Shown here: in pieces, positions 44,264 to 51,782 of the stretch
Position numbering within the stretch: the first letter of the stretch is position 1
Layout: each line of letters begins with the position of its first letter
NCBI GenBank assembly: GCA_945936135.1
Contig: CAMESG010000008.1
Location: 1-51,782 of the forward strand
Reading direction: 5' to 3'
Length of the DNA stretch: 51,782 bases
Source of the DNA: an uncultured Mollicutes bacterium
GTDB taxonomy: Bacteria > Bacillota_I > Bacilli_A > RFN20 > CAG-826
The notes under the pieces: model-generated
The model's input: only the letters and a program-made list of their open reading frames with translations
What the model was told of the DNA's origin: nothing
The model's database searches: none
Program-made: the position numbers and the translations under genes

Positions 44264-45436
44264 ATGAACGAAAAAATTTTATTCACCAGCGAGTCCGTGT
44301 CCGAGGGCCATCCCGACAAAGTTTGTGACCAAATCGCCGACGCGATCCTTGACGAATGCCTCCGTTTGGACCCGAATTCTCATGTTGCCTGCGAAGTTTT
44401 TGCAACCACGGAATTCGTGTTGATCGGCGGGGAAATCACCTGCGCCGGTAAGCCGGATTACGAAGGCATCGCCCGCCGCGTCTTAAAAGAAATCGGCTAC
44501 ACGTCGAAGGAAATTGGCATTGGCTGCGATAGCTGTGAGATCAAGGTCCTGGTCAAAGAACAAAGCCCGGATATCGCCCGCGGGGTCAATCGCGGTGACA
44601 TCTTGGATCAAGGCGCAGGCGACCAAGGTATTATGTTCGGTTACGCGACGAACGAAAGCGAAGGCTATATGCCCTTGCCGATCTCGATTGCCCATAAGCT
44701 TGTTCGCGTCGCGACTTCGATGCGCAAAGAAGGCAAGTTCCCTGGTGCCCGTCCAGATATGAAAAGCCAGGTCACGATCGACTATACCGAACCCGGGAAA
44801 CCCCGCATCCAAACGATCCTCATGTCGGTTCAACACGATCCGGAAGTCAATTTGGAATCCTTCCGCGACTTCATCCGCGACGAGATCATGATCCCGGTCG
44901 CAAGATCCTTCCACATGAACGAAGACTTTGAGGTCTTGGTCAACCCGACCGGCCGTTTCGTGATTGGGGGACCTGATGGCGACACCGGTTTGACGGGCCG
45001 CAAATTGATCGTTGACACCTATGGCGGAAGTGCTCGTCATGGCGGCGGAGCCTTCTCGGGAAAAGACCCTTCGAAAGTCGACCGCAGCGCCTCCTACTAC
45101 GCGCGTTACATCGCCAAAAACTTGGTGGCCGCGGGAGCCGCGGATCGGTTGGAAGTTCAACTTTCCTACGCGATCGGCGTTGCCCGTCCCTTGTCGATCT
45201 CCGTCTCGACATTCGGAACCAGACATGTTCCCGACGAATGGATTCTTGAGGCGATCGATCGATATTTCGACGCTCGTCCAGGAGCGATTATCTCTTCGTT
45301 CCATATGACCAAACCAACTTGGAAATATTCCGATACCTCCAATTACGGGGTCTATGGACGCCCCGATATGGACGTCCCTTGGGAGAAACTCGACAAAGTT
45401 GAAGAAATTAAATCCTTCTTTGCTTCCAAGAAGTAA
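44264..45436 (+). CDS. metK: S-adenosylmethionine synthetase
   Basis: MetK of 390 aa, making SAM from methionine and ATP in the cytoplasm. The ATG at 44264 follows GAAGGAGAAA; an in-frame upstream extension lies inside the leader terminator and is not translated. Motifs are SEGHPDKVCDQIADAILDEC, the hexapeptide GAGDQGIMFGYA, and GGGAFSGKDPSKVDRSASYY. Downstream of a SAM-riboswitch-like leader, consistent with feedback control. Confidence 0.97.
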   Translation: MNEKILFTSESVSEGHPDKVCDQIADAILDECLRLDPNSHVACEVFATTEFVLIGGEITCAGKPDYEGIARRVLKEIGYTSKEIGIGCDSCEIKVLVKEQSPDIARGVNRGDILDQGAGDQGIMFGYATNESEGYMPLPISIAHKLVRVATSMRKEGKFPGARPDMKSQVTIDYTEPGKPRIQTILMSVQHDPEVNLESFRDFIRDEIMIPVARSFHMNEDFEVLVNPTGRFVIGGPDGDTGLTGRKLIVDTYGGSARHGGGAFSGKDPSKVDRSASYYARYIAKNLVAAGAADRLEVQLSYAIGVARPLSISVSTFGTRHVPDEWILEAIDRYFDARPGAIISSFHMTKPTWKYSDTSNYGVYGRPDMDVPWEKLDKVEEIKSFFASKK

Positions 45437-45445
45437 GGGAAAGCA

Positions 45446-45470
45446 AGCGGGCGATTTGCCCGCTTTTTGC
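45446..45470 (+). terminator. Terminator of metK
   Basis: Stem AGCGGGC-gattt-GCCCGCT followed by TTTTGC. Confidence 0.88.
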
Positions 45471-45534
45471 ATGGTTTTCCTAGGATTTGCATGGTTCTTG
45501 AAGGAACGAGAACCCGCGAAGACCTTTTCCAAAA

Positions 45535-45548
45535 TGTAAGCGGTTACA
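45535..45548 (+). promoter_or_regulatory. Perfect cre site upstream of hpf
   Basis: TGTAAGCGGTTACA matches TGWAANCGNTNWCA at every position and is extended to a 9-bp-arm palindrome AAAATGTAA-gcgg-TTACATTTT. It lies 77 bp before the hpf ATG, so a CcpA-like LacI-family protein probably ties hibernation to carbon supply. Confidence 0.7.
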
Positions 45549-45624
45549 TTTTTGCAAAAGTCAAGGCTTTTCTCTTTTTGAAAAGCAAATACAATAATGG
45601 TGTAGTCCTAGGAGGACCATATAG

Positions 45625-46173
45625 ATGCAATACCAAATCATTGGCAAGAACATCGACGTGACGGATGCGATCCACGAGAGCATCGAGCGCAAGCTCCATC
45701 GCATGGATAAGTACTTCGTGATCAACGATGATGTCCTTTGCCGCGCCGTGGTGCGCAGCTACACCGTCGGCGCCAAGGTGGAAATCACCATCTTCACCAA
45801 ACAGATGGATTTCCGTGCCGAGGTCAAGAACGATGACCTGTACGCTGCCGTCGATCTCGCCGTCGACAAACTCGAAGGTCAGATGCGGAAGCTCAAAACG
45901 CGCATGGACCGCACCAAGGAATCCGATTCCCTTGGCCGCGCCCTCGCGATGGAAAACATTCTCGCGGATTTGAAGGACGAACCCGAAGAAGTCGTCCGCA
46001 CCAAATCGATCCGCTTGGAACCGATGTCGATTGACGAAGCGATCACCCGCATGGAGGCCCTTGGGCATTCCTTCTTCCTCTATCTTGACGAAGAAGACGA
46101 TGCGATCTCGGTCGTCTACCACCGTCTTGATGGCGGCTATGGCGTGATCGAAGCGGAAAACCGCCTCGCGTAA
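45625..46173 (+). CDS. hpf: Ribosome hibernation-promoting factor, long form
   Basis: Long HPF of 182 aa, which dimerises 70S ribosomes into inactive 100S particles in stationary phase. The N-terminal domain (residues 1-95) has MQYQIIGKNIDVTDAIHESI and DLYAAVDLAVDKLEGQMRKL. The C-terminal dimerisation domain (residues about 120-178) has VVRTKSIRLEPMSIDEAITR, GHSFFLYLDEED and VVYHRLDGGYGVIE. AGGAGG is 9 bp before the ATG. A perfect cre site lies upstream. Confidence 0.95.
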   Translation: MQYQIIGKNIDVTDAIHESIERKLHRMDKYFVINDDVLCRAVVRSYTVGAKVEITIFTKQMDFRAEVKNDDLYAAVDLAVDKLEGQMRKLKTRMDRTKESDSLGRALAMENILADLKDEPEEVVRTKSIRLEPMSIDEAITRMEALGHSFFLYLDEEDDAISVVYHRLDGGYGVIEAENRLA

Positions 46174-46200
46174 TTCGAAGCTCATCCCTCCCTTTCCCTA

Positions 46201-46250
46201 GGAAGGCCCGTTCTTCCCCACGGGCCTTCCTCCCGGGAGGGTTTTCTTTT
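46201..46250 (+). terminator. Double terminator hairpin after hpf
   Basis: First stem GGAAGGCCCG / CGGGCCTTCC with a 10-nt loop, then a second CCTCCCGGGAGG followed by GTTTTCTTTT. Both end just before the HAD gene. Confidence 0.75.
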
Positions 46251-46287
46251 AATGCACAAGGCGCTCTCTTTGATTACAATAACGCCC

Positions 46288-47169
46288 ATGAGCGGAAAAG
46301 TATTGGTCACCGACCTCGATGGAACCTTGTTCTTCCCCAAAAGCCACGTGAGGATGATCCCAAAGTCCAACGTCGAGTTTTTGAAGAAGTGGGTCCACGA
46401 TGGGAATCGCATCGTCTTGAATTCTTCGCGGGGCGAGTATTTCGCAAAGAAGATCTTCAAGAAGTTCGGTATTCCTTTCGATTTCATCGGTTGCGACGGG
46501 TGTTACGTCCGTTGCGACGACAAGGTGATCAAGGAAAGCACCTTCGAGCCTGAGCCCTTCAAGAAGCTTTTGACGACGTTGAAACGGGATTTCAACCCTT
46601 CGGTCTTCATCGGTTCGAGCAAGGATCGCCCCATTCTGCAGGCGAAGGCCTACAACACGTTCTTTGGAACCGTGTTCTATGGGATCTACATGGCGACCCA
46701 ACTTGTTTATCGCGAGCCTTGCATCCGCAGCGACACCTTCTTCTATAACGAGATCGAGAAGGGCAACATGTGCAAGATGATGGTCTGCGTCGGCCTATCG
46801 AGAAAGCGTCAACGCCTTGCCTATCACCTCACCCAAGTTTTGGGCAAGCAATACCCCGAATTCCAATTCTTCTGGCTCAACCAGTTTATCGAAATCACCC
46901 CTAAGGGGTGCGATAAGGCCACGGGACTTGCCTTTTATCTTGACTATCTCGGCATTCCGAAGGAAAATGTCATGGTTATCGGGGATTCGGGAAACGATAT
47001 CCCGATGTTCGATGCCTTCTATGAGCAAAGCTATTGCATGGCCCATAGTCCGAAAGAAGTGAAAGTCCACGCCAAAAACGTGATCTCCCGCGTCAGCGAC
47101 TTGAAGGAATTGCTATACCCATCGGCGGATAGCGAACATCCCCAGAAAAAAGGAAAAAAGAAAAGATGA
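46288..47169 (+). CDS. Cof-type HAD phosphatase
   Basis: HAD-IIB (Cof-like) hydrolase of 293 aa from the ATG at 46288 (MSGKVLVTDLDGTLFF). The frame also offers an ATG at 46252 with GGAGGG upstream, which would add 12 residues not seen in relatives. Motif I is VTDLDGTLFF, motif II NSSRG, the cap C2 lies between, motif III the Lys of TPKGCDKATGL, and motif IV VIGDSGNDIPMFDAF. Substrates are typically sugar phosphates or flavins. Its stop overlaps the next ATG by 4 bp. Confidence 0.85.
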   Translation: MSGKVLVTDLDGTLFFPKSHVRMIPKSNVEFLKKWVHDGNRIVLNSSRGEYFAKKIFKKFGIPFDFIGCDGCYVRCDDKVIKESTFEPEPFKKLLTTLKRDFNPSVFIGSSKDRPILQAKAYNTFFGTVFYGIYMATQLVYREPCIRSDTFFYNEIEKGNMCKMMVCVGLSRKRQRLAYHLTQVLGKQYPEFQFFWLNQFIEITPKGCDKATGLAFYLDYLGIPKENVMVIGDSGNDIPMFDAFYEQSYCMAHSPKEVKVHAKNVISRVSDLKELLYPSADSEHPQKKGKKKR

Positions 47170-48038
47170 ATCAAAACACGCAAACGATCGTCACCCTCAT
47201 CCATTACAACGTGGCGGTGCGCGATACCTTGGAGTACTGCCTCCAGAAGAACGTCTATGACGTTAAGGCGTTCGAGGCGAAGAAGAACACCCTCTTGACG
47301 GAAGTCAACAACAATACCCCGTTGAAAGCGATCCTCGACAATTCCGGCGACAACGGCAAGAAGATGGACGATGCGATCCGCGCCATGGTCGACGAAGTCT
47401 ACGGCGAGAAGTCCACGATCTGCAAAGTTTCGGGCAACGCCCTCACCGTTGATCACGCCCAACACCTTGCGATCTTCGCTCATGCCCTTCCGATCCACGA
47501 CAACATCACCTCGATGATCCGCGGCGTCATCGCCGACGGCGAGCAAAAGATGGCCGCCGCGAAAGAAGAAGACAAGGCCGCTCTTTCGATGGAAGACGCC
47601 CGCAAGCTCTGGCTTGCCGAAGACCGCATGTTCCGCGCGGTTGCCTTCCTCACCCTCGTCAACGAGCTCAACAAACTCTTCAACGATTACAACATCGCCC
47701 GCAACGAAGCCCACGGTGCCAACACCCCGGCCTCGAACTTCATTGGACAAGACATCCAAAAGATCGTCGGCAACATCGGTGGCGTCCGCGCCAACGCGAT
47801 CGAGACCGACGCGATCTATAAGAATATGGAAGACAAGATCAACGCTCTTGTTGAAATGTGCATCGGCCGCCGCGATTTGCCCGCCGGCAAGCGCTTCCCG
47901 GACGTCCAACGCGATGTTCTTGAAACGATCAACCTCTACCTCCGCGACGCGGAAGCTGGCTTCAACGCCGTTTATCCCGACATGGTCAATGCCCTCATCG
48001 AACAGGTGAAGGCCGACCAAGCCAACAAAGCTGCTTAA
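47166..48038 (+). CDS. All-helical cytoplasmic protein, unknown function
   Basis: Protein of 290 aa, translationally coupled (ATGA) to the HAD gene. It starts MNQNTQTIVTLIHYNVAVRD. It has no membrane segment or signal peptide and is rich in Asn, Asp and Ala; predicted helices cover most of it, for example AKEEDKAALSMEDARKLWLA and VERNELNKL-like segments. No motif or family recognised. Codon use is that of the well-expressed core genes here, suggesting it is abundant. It precedes a small membrane protein. Confidence 0.7.
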   Translation: MNQNTQTIVTLIHYNVAVRDTLEYCLQKNVYDVKAFEAKKNTLLTEVNNNTPLKAILDNSGDNGKKMDDAIRAMVDEVYGEKSTICKVSGNALTVDHAQHLAIFAHALPIHDNITSMIRGVIADGEQKMAAAKEEDKAALSMEDARKLWLAEDRMFRAVAFLTLVNELNKLFNDYNIARNEAHGANTPASNFIGQDIQKIVGNIGGVRANAIETDAIYKNMEDKINALVEMCIGRRDLPAGKRFPDVQRDVLETINLYLRDAEAGFNAVYPDMVNALIEQVKADQANKAA

Positions 48039-48062
48039 TCCAAAACTAGAAAGAAGAAGACC

Positions 48063-48425
48063 ATGAAGAAAAAGAAGATGCAACTCGGAAGGAAAGAACT
48101 CACCTGGTACGTGATTTCTGGAATCATCGCCTTGGCAGGCCTCACGTTCGTGGTCTTTGGCATCGTCGGAGACCACTTGCCCGTCATCTCTTCGGAGAAC
48201 TGGATCCTCGTTTCGGAGAACGCTTGGCTTAAGAACTGGAGCGGGATGGGTTACCGTTATTGGGGTTTGATCCTCCTTGGCATCGCCGCCGTGATCGCTT
48301 CGATCGCCCTTACCCACTTCGCCAGAAGCGGAGACCGCGACTCCGAACGCGCCGCGCGCCGCGCTCAGCGTCTCGCCCTTGATGAAGAAGAAGTCAAGGA
48401 AGTCGAAGAAGTCGCTTCGAAGTAA
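48063..48425 (+). CDS. Two-TM membrane protein, unknown function
   Basis: Protein of 120 aa with a basic start (MKKKKMQLGRKEL), TM1 at residues about 15-36 (WYVISGIIALAGLTFVVFGI), an extracytoplasmic loop with SENWILVSENAWLKNWSG, TM2 at about 66-86 (YWGLILLGIAAVIASIAL) and a charged cytoplasmic tail (EEEVKEVEEVASK). It lies 24 bp after the 290-aa gene and ends with a terminator, so the HAD, 290-aa and 120-aa genes form one operon. Confidence 0.7.
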   Translation: MKKKKMQLGRKELTWYVISGIIALAGLTFVVFGIVGDHLPVISSENWILVSENAWLKNWSGMGYRYWGLILLGIAAVIASIALTHFARSGDRDSERAARRAQRLALDEEEVKEVEEVASK

Positions 48426-48442
48426 GATAATATCATTGATCA

Positions 48443-48473
48443 AAGAGAGTCCTGGCAACAGGGCTCTTTTTTC
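48443..48473 (+). terminator. Terminator of the HAD operon
   Basis: Stem AAAGAGagtCCTG-gcaa-CAGGgctCTTT followed by TTTTC. Confidence 0.85.
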
Positions 48474-48528
48474 ATTGAAATCCGCTTTTCGTGTGCCTAA
48501 ACTTATGCACGAAAAAGGAGGGAACATT

Positions 48529-49008
48529 ATGTCAGTTAAAAAGATAACCTTCACGACCTCTTCCTCGATCCTCTATGCCGTTATGATGATCGTCTTCGGC
48601 GTCTTGCTGATCGTTGGAGGCGTCAATACCGCGGACTTGCTTTTGAAGATCCTCGTGACCGTCTCGGGCGCTTTGGTCCTTGGCCTTGGGGCCTTCTGCC
48701 TCTTCAACCGATCCTATTTCCTTGGTGTCACATATCTTGTGATCGGCATCCTCTTGATTGTCCTTGCCTGGACGATGATGTGGATCGCCTACCTTGCCGC
48801 GGGCATCGGATTGATGATCGTTGCGACCTTGGGTTTGATCCGTCGCACGGGCTGGGTTTGGTCGAACGTCATGAACCTCGTGACAGGCTTGTTCTTGGTC
48901 TTGCTTTCCTTGGGCGTCAACTTCGCCTGGAGCTTCGCGAACATCCTTTTCATCGTGATCGGGGCGTTCTTGATCGTCGATGGCATCGTGATGTTGATCA
49001 AGCGATAA
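48529..49008 (+). CDS. DUF308/HdeD-like membrane protein
   Basis: Protein of 159 aa from the ATG at 48529, chosen for the AAAGGAGGG 7 bp upstream; the longer frame runs through the preceding terminator. Six hydrophobic segments in pairs, for example ILYAVMMIVFGVLLIVGGV, LLLKILVTVSGALVLGLGAF, YLVIGILLIVLAWTMMWIAY and ILFIVIGAFLIVDGIVMLI. The repeated G(V/A)LLIVxG pattern is that of short-repeat DUF308/HdeD-type proteins, some linked to acid stress. Function here unknown. Confidence 0.75.
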   Translation: MSVKKITFTTSSSILYAVMMIVFGVLLIVGGVNTADLLLKILVTVSGALVLGLGAFCLFNRSYFLGVTYLVIGILLIVLAWTMMWIAYLAAGIGLMIVATLGLIRRTGWVWSNVMNLVTGLFLVLLSLGVNFAWSFANILFIVIGAFLIVDGIVMLIKR

Positions 49009-49027
49009 ACCCATTCATTCAACGTTG

Positions 49028-49056
49028 ACGGCGCGCTTTTGCGCCGTTTTCGTTTG
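49028..49056 (+). terminator. Terminator after the DUF308-like gene
   Basis: Stem ACGGCGC-gctttt-GCGCCGT followed by TTTCGTTT. Confidence 0.85.
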
Positions 49057-49214
49057 GAATGGGAGGGATTCGAAATTCAAAGGAAGGGGAAAGAAAAAAG
49101 GCTTGGTCCGGTTTTCTAACGAGGTTAATTAAAACCAAAGAAGATAGAAAATAATCGTTGCGAGGTTGGGTGCTTCGGGCGAGTCGAAGACATAATATTC
49201 ATCAGGCAGCCAAT

Positions 49215-49400
49215 TGTTTGGTTGAACAAATATTCAAATTGACCCATTTTTCGTGATCGAATTGGCCCGAATTTTGAGGAAAAACTGACCCATATTTCAA
49301 GAAAAAACTGACCGATATTTTCAAGTTTCGGTGAGCAATATTTTTGACTTTCATTGAGCAATATTTCACATAGCCAGCACAGGTTACCTAAAAGTAGACA
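49215..49400 (-). mobile_element. Solo IS21-type terminus with repeated binding sites
   Basis: On the minus strand a tip TGTCTACTTT (49400-49391) is followed by a series of similar motifs about 20-35 bp apart: AATATTGCTCA twice, AATATCGGTCAGTTTTT, AATATGGGTCAGTTTTT, AATTCGGGCCAATT and AAATGGGTCAATTT. Multiple spaced repeats behind a TGT tip are characteristic of IS21-family ends. No istA/istB remains. The rest of 49057-49475 holds nothing coding. Confidence 0.5.
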
Positions 49401-49474
49401 CTTCCAAATTTTCCTGGAGACACGCATCCCGTGCCGTGGAACCATGGAAAAGAAGGATTGGCCCAAAGGAACGA

Positions 49475-49516
49475 AGAAAAAAGCTTAATACCACGATCTC
49501 TCGTTGCATTAAGCCG
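49475..49516 (-). terminator. Terminator of the serine recombinase operon
   Basis: Minus-strand stem GGCTTAATgca / (t)ATTAAGCT with a long loop, followed by TTTTTTC, just after the recombinase stop at 49523. Confidence 0.65.
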
Positions 49517-49522
49517 CTGTTT

Positions 49523-51025
49523 TTACTGGCGGAGCACTAGCTTCTCCGTACGAACACCATTGACTACGCCATCGATGCTTTCGATTTTGGCTTTTGTGGC
49601 GAAGACATCGACGTTTACGACTATCTTTCCGTCTTTGTAGGCAACAACCTTATCCACGAATGCTTCGAATAAGGCGCGCTTATGCATATCGTTTTCGGAT
49701 AAGTAATCTCCGAGGATTTCTAGGGAGGCAACGATCTCGGCTTTCGTGCATCGGCGGCTCGTGATTTGCTCACGCTGGATCCTTTTCTCCAAATCGGACT
49801 TCTCGCCCTCGAGCCTCAGCAATGCGCTTTTGGTCGTCTCGGTGATGATGCCCATGCCGATCGCCTTCTCGAAGTTCCCGATTTGGGTTTGGACGTTTGT
49901 GAGTTGGGCTTTTAATCTGCTCAGTTCCGTAGAATCCTGCCTTTGGGCGCGATAGATGCGGTCGGCGACTTCATTAATGACCTTCCTTTCCTTGAGGGAA
50001 TCCAAAATGAGCAAAGCGACTGTGTTCTCGACGTCTTCCTTCAAGAGCCTCCTGGTATCGCATTTATGGGCCCTTGCGCCTTTGCAGTGGTAATAGGAAT
50101 AGAGCCTCTTGCTCTTCGATGTGCCGGATTCCCCGATAAGCATCTCGCCGCATTCCCCGCAGAAAAGCCTGCCGGTCAAAGAGTATTCCACGTTGGCTTG
50201 GAACGCGCCTCCGCAATGCCTTTTTTGGGCTCTGCGCTCCTGGACTTTGTTAAAGGTCGCATCATCGATTAAGCGCGGAATGGCGTTGTCGTTTACGGCT
50301 CCATCGCATTTAAGCCTTCCGATATATCTTTCCGACGCCAGGGCCTTCTCCAAAGTATTTCTTCTTAGCGGAGTGCCATCGAACCTTGTGTAGCCTAAGA
50401 CTTGGAACTTCTCGGCTATCGCTTTGATGCTCATTCCCTCGTAGGCGTATAGCCTGAATAGCTCTTTGACTACCGGCCCCTCCGTTTCGTCGATGACGTA
50501 TCGGCCATCGATTATTCGGTATCCGAGTTGTCTAAATCCGCCGGTCGTCTTTCCTTTGAGGACGTTCTCGGTCATACCTCTTTTGACTTTTTGGGACAAG
50601 TCCGCCGAGTAATATTCGCTCATGCCGTCCAGCAGAGATTCCATGATGATGCCGTCGGGGCCGTCCATGATTCTCTCGGTGGCGGAGATTACCTTCACCC
50701 CGTTGCGCTTCAGAATGGCCTTGTATTCGAGAGAGTCGTATCTGCTTCTTGCGAACCTGTCGAATTTCCAAACCAAGACGATCCCGAAGGATCTCGATGC
50801 CGATTCCCTCATCATCCTTTGGAAATCGGGTCGGTTATCCGTGGTCGCGGACTTCGCCCTATCCACGTATTTGGCGATGACCTCTATGCCGTTCTTCTTG
50901 GCGTATTCAAGGCACTCCCTCCGCTGGCCTTCGATGGATTCCTCTCGCTGGTTCTCGCTGGAGAATCGGCAGTAGAGGACGGCTTTGTCGGCGTTCTCGC
51001 CATTGATGAACTTATCGCTGGTCAT
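49523..51025 (-). CDS. Large serine recombinase
   Basis: Site-specific recombinase of 500 aa. The resolvase domain carries the nucleophile Ser in AVLYCRFSSENQREESIEGQ and the active-site Arg residues in VWKFDRFARSRYDSL. The recombinase domain has FRQLGYRIIDGRYVIDE and LRRNTLEKALASERYIGRLK. A zinc-ribbon domain has LFCGECGEMLIG and YYHCKG...CDTR. A coiled-coil of the type that controls integration direction follows (STELSRLKAQLTNVQTQIGN). Such enzymes integrate phages or conjugative elements. Its start overlaps the 151-aa gene by 4 bp. Intact. Confidence 0.93.
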   Translation of the reverse strand: MTSDKFINGENADKAVLYCRFSSENQREESIEGQRRECLEYAKKNGIEVIAKYVDRAKSATTDNRPDFQRMMRESASRSFGIVLVWKFDRFARSRYDSLEYKAILKRNGVKVISATERIMDGPDGIIMESLLDGMSEYYSADLSQKVKRGMTENVLKGKTTGGFRQLGYRIIDGRYVIDETEGPVVKELFRLYAYEGMSIKAIAEKFQVLGYTRFDGTPLRRNTLEKALASERYIGRLKCDGAVNDNAIPRLIDDATFNKVQERRAQKRHCGGAFQANVEYSLTGRLFCGECGEMLIGESGTSKSKRLYSYYHCKGARAHKCDTRRLLKEDVENTVALLILDSLKERKVINEVADRIYRAQRQDSTELSRLKAQLTNVQTQIGNFEKAIGMGIITETTKSALLRLEGEKSDLEKRIQREQITSRRCTKAEIVASLEILGDYLSENDMHKRALFEAFVDKVVAYKDGKIVVNVDVFATKAKIESIDGVVNGVRTEKLVLRQ

Positions 51026-51477
51026 AAGGCACCCTCCATTCTCTGGAGGCCGATCTCGGCGAGGAAAAGGACTCCATCCATCACAGTATCGGGCCTTAAT
51101 CCGTTTAAGCGGAAATCGGAATCTCGATATGCTCTCGCGAAGAAAGAGGAAAGCGACAGGAGGTTGTTGACTAGAATTATCCCTTCCTTGCCCGTCGCCT
51201 TGATAATCTTGCGTTCCTCTTTGTTTATCAAGGTCTTGAGTCGGACGTGTTCCTTGAAGACCGTGTCATTCGATAGCGTGAATAATGCGTGCGAGATTTG
51301 GGTTACGAAAGCGTTTATGCGCATCGCGCCGTCTTTGTCAAAAGCACAGCGTGGGTCTCCCACCTCCGACTCAGTCGGAACGGGAGTTGGCGCAAATTGA
51401 GCCAGCTCCTTATCCTGTTTAGCAAAAGTGACGGAAAATGAGGTGTTTTGGCTATTAGCCATTGTGTTTGCTCTCAT
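51022..51477 (-). CDS. Small protein cotranscribed with the recombinase
   Basis: Protein of 151 aa. The ATG at 51477 has AAAGGAGG 9 bp upstream; a second ATG is at 51462. The N-terminal 45 residues are low complexity and Pro/Thr-rich; the rest is helical (AFVTQISHALFTLSNDTVFK, HVRLKTLINKEERKIIKA). No family recognised. Because it overlaps the recombinase start it may be a recombination directionality factor or DNA-binding accessory; that is inference from position only. Confidence 0.6.
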   Translation of the reverse strand: MRANTMANSQNTSFSVTFAKQDKELAQFAPTPVPTESEVGDPRCAFDKDGAMRINAFVTQISHALFTLSNDTVFKEHVRLKTLINKEERKIIKATGKEGIILVNNLLSLSSFFARAYRDSDFRLNGLRPDTVMDGVLFLAEIGLQRMEGAL

Positions 51478-51483
51478 TCAAAA

Positions 51484-51550
51484 GAGCCTCCTTTCTTGTG
51501 GTAAGAAGAGGCTCAAACAGCAAAAAGAGCCTTCTTCTTTTTGAGGGCTC
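51484..51550 (-). promoter_or_regulatory. Alternative-hairpin leader sequestering the ribosome binding site
   Basis: Four complementary segments on the minus strand: A GAGCCCTC (51550-51543), B AAGAAGGCTC (51536-51527), C GAGCCTCTTCTT (51514-51503) and D GGAGGCTC (51491-51484), the last containing the Shine-Dalgarno sequence of the 151-aa gene. A can pair with B, B with C, and C with D, so C-D hides the ribosome binding site unless B-C forms. No protein factor or ligand is evident. Confidence 0.5.
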
Positions 51551-51642
51551 ATTAATGGTTAGAGGCTAGAGATCTCTATGAGGATCAGCTGAACTATTTG
51601 TTCATCCTGCCTGCCCGGTTTTCCCGTCTTATGAGTGTTTTA

Positions 51643-51651
51643 ATTATATCA
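51643..51651 (-). promoter_or_regulatory. Extended -10 promoter of the recombinase operon
   Basis: Minus strand TGA-TATAAT at 51651-51643, an extended -10 box without a good -35. It gives a leader of about 160 nt before the ATG at 51477. Confidence 0.55.
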
Positions 51652-51782
51652 CGGCTTGTTGCCCCCTCACTTAATACCTTTGGAAAATAGCAAAACTTGA
51701 GAAAACTAATGAAGCCACCCCTCATATAACCTTTTGAGAACGTTAAAACTTAAGAAAAGTCGCTTGGCCAAATCGCGGTTTA

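Noticed and set aside
49523-51477. Complete prophage or conjugative element
   Set aside because: Only the recombinase and one small gene are visible; no structural, replication or transfer genes lie within the window, which ends 300 bp upstream.

Overview
The window looks like a chromosome segment of a low-to-moderate GC Bacillota, probably an uncultured gut or rumen member of the Bacilli near Erysipelotrichales/Mollicutes-like lineages. The support is a CIRCE site in front of groES-groEL, two CcpA-type cre sites, AGGAGG ribosome binding sites, IspD-type isoprenoid synthesis, a PduL-type phosphotransacetylase, a long-form hibernation factor, and AlbA_2/DUF4143/HipA accessory genes. The lineage is inference; no rRNA gene is present.

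Layout. 0-5.3 kb is a surface-polysaccharide block: an SDR epimerase, an IspD/TarI cytidylyltransferase, a Wzx-type flippase with two frameshifts, and a CDP-glycerol glycerophosphotransferase-family protein. 5.3-20.8 kb is an accessory island of defence, toxin-antitoxin and mobile DNA, much of it decayed. It holds two identical 477-bp IS3 remnants plus a third inverted relic, a broken DUF3883 gene with a small partner, a secreted protein, a low-molecular-weight phosphatase, a broken DUF4143 ATPase, an AlbA_2 operon whose SMEK gene is cut by an IS256 fragment, hipBA, a RhuM-XRE pair, and a PD-(D/E)XK gene behind a WYL-domain relic. 20.9-27.6 kb is core: five tRNAs (Val-Tyr-Gln-Lys-Leu), ferritin, pgi, an S1-domain protein, ispD, a HAD phosphatase, a LemA-like protein and an ABC-F ATPase.

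27.6-33.7 kb is mixed. It has two tandem paralogous small ORFs (37 and 53 aa) behind a triple cre-like operator, an internally deleted IS3 copy, membrane proteins, a frameshifted TetR regulator, an intact DUF4143 ATPase with palindromic operators, and a zinc-ribbon repeat protein. 33.7-36.1 kb is groES-groEL under CIRCE. 36.1-38.6 kb holds IS200/IS605 and IS91-type elements. 38.6-49.1 kb is core again: tRNA-Leu(GAG), mgtE, pduL with a Cys/His-rich tail, a TSCPD protein, a 797-aa anchored repeat protein, metK behind a SAM-riboswitch-like leader with a terminator, hpf behind a perfect cre site, a Cof-type HAD phosphatase, and three unknown proteins. 49.1-51.8 kb ends with an IS21-type terminus and a large serine recombinase operon with an alternative-hairpin leader.

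Recurring theme. Core genes are intact over roughly 20 kb. About eleven single-base frameshifts, mostly in homopolymers, fall in accessory, mobile and small membrane/regulatory genes. This is either genuine decay/phase variation or uneven assembly quality. The most novel-looking items are the tandem small-ORF family with its operator, the shared TGCG-N6-CGCA operator of the two DUF4143 genes, the AT-to-GC-shifted IS3 pair, and the 797-aa repeat protein.
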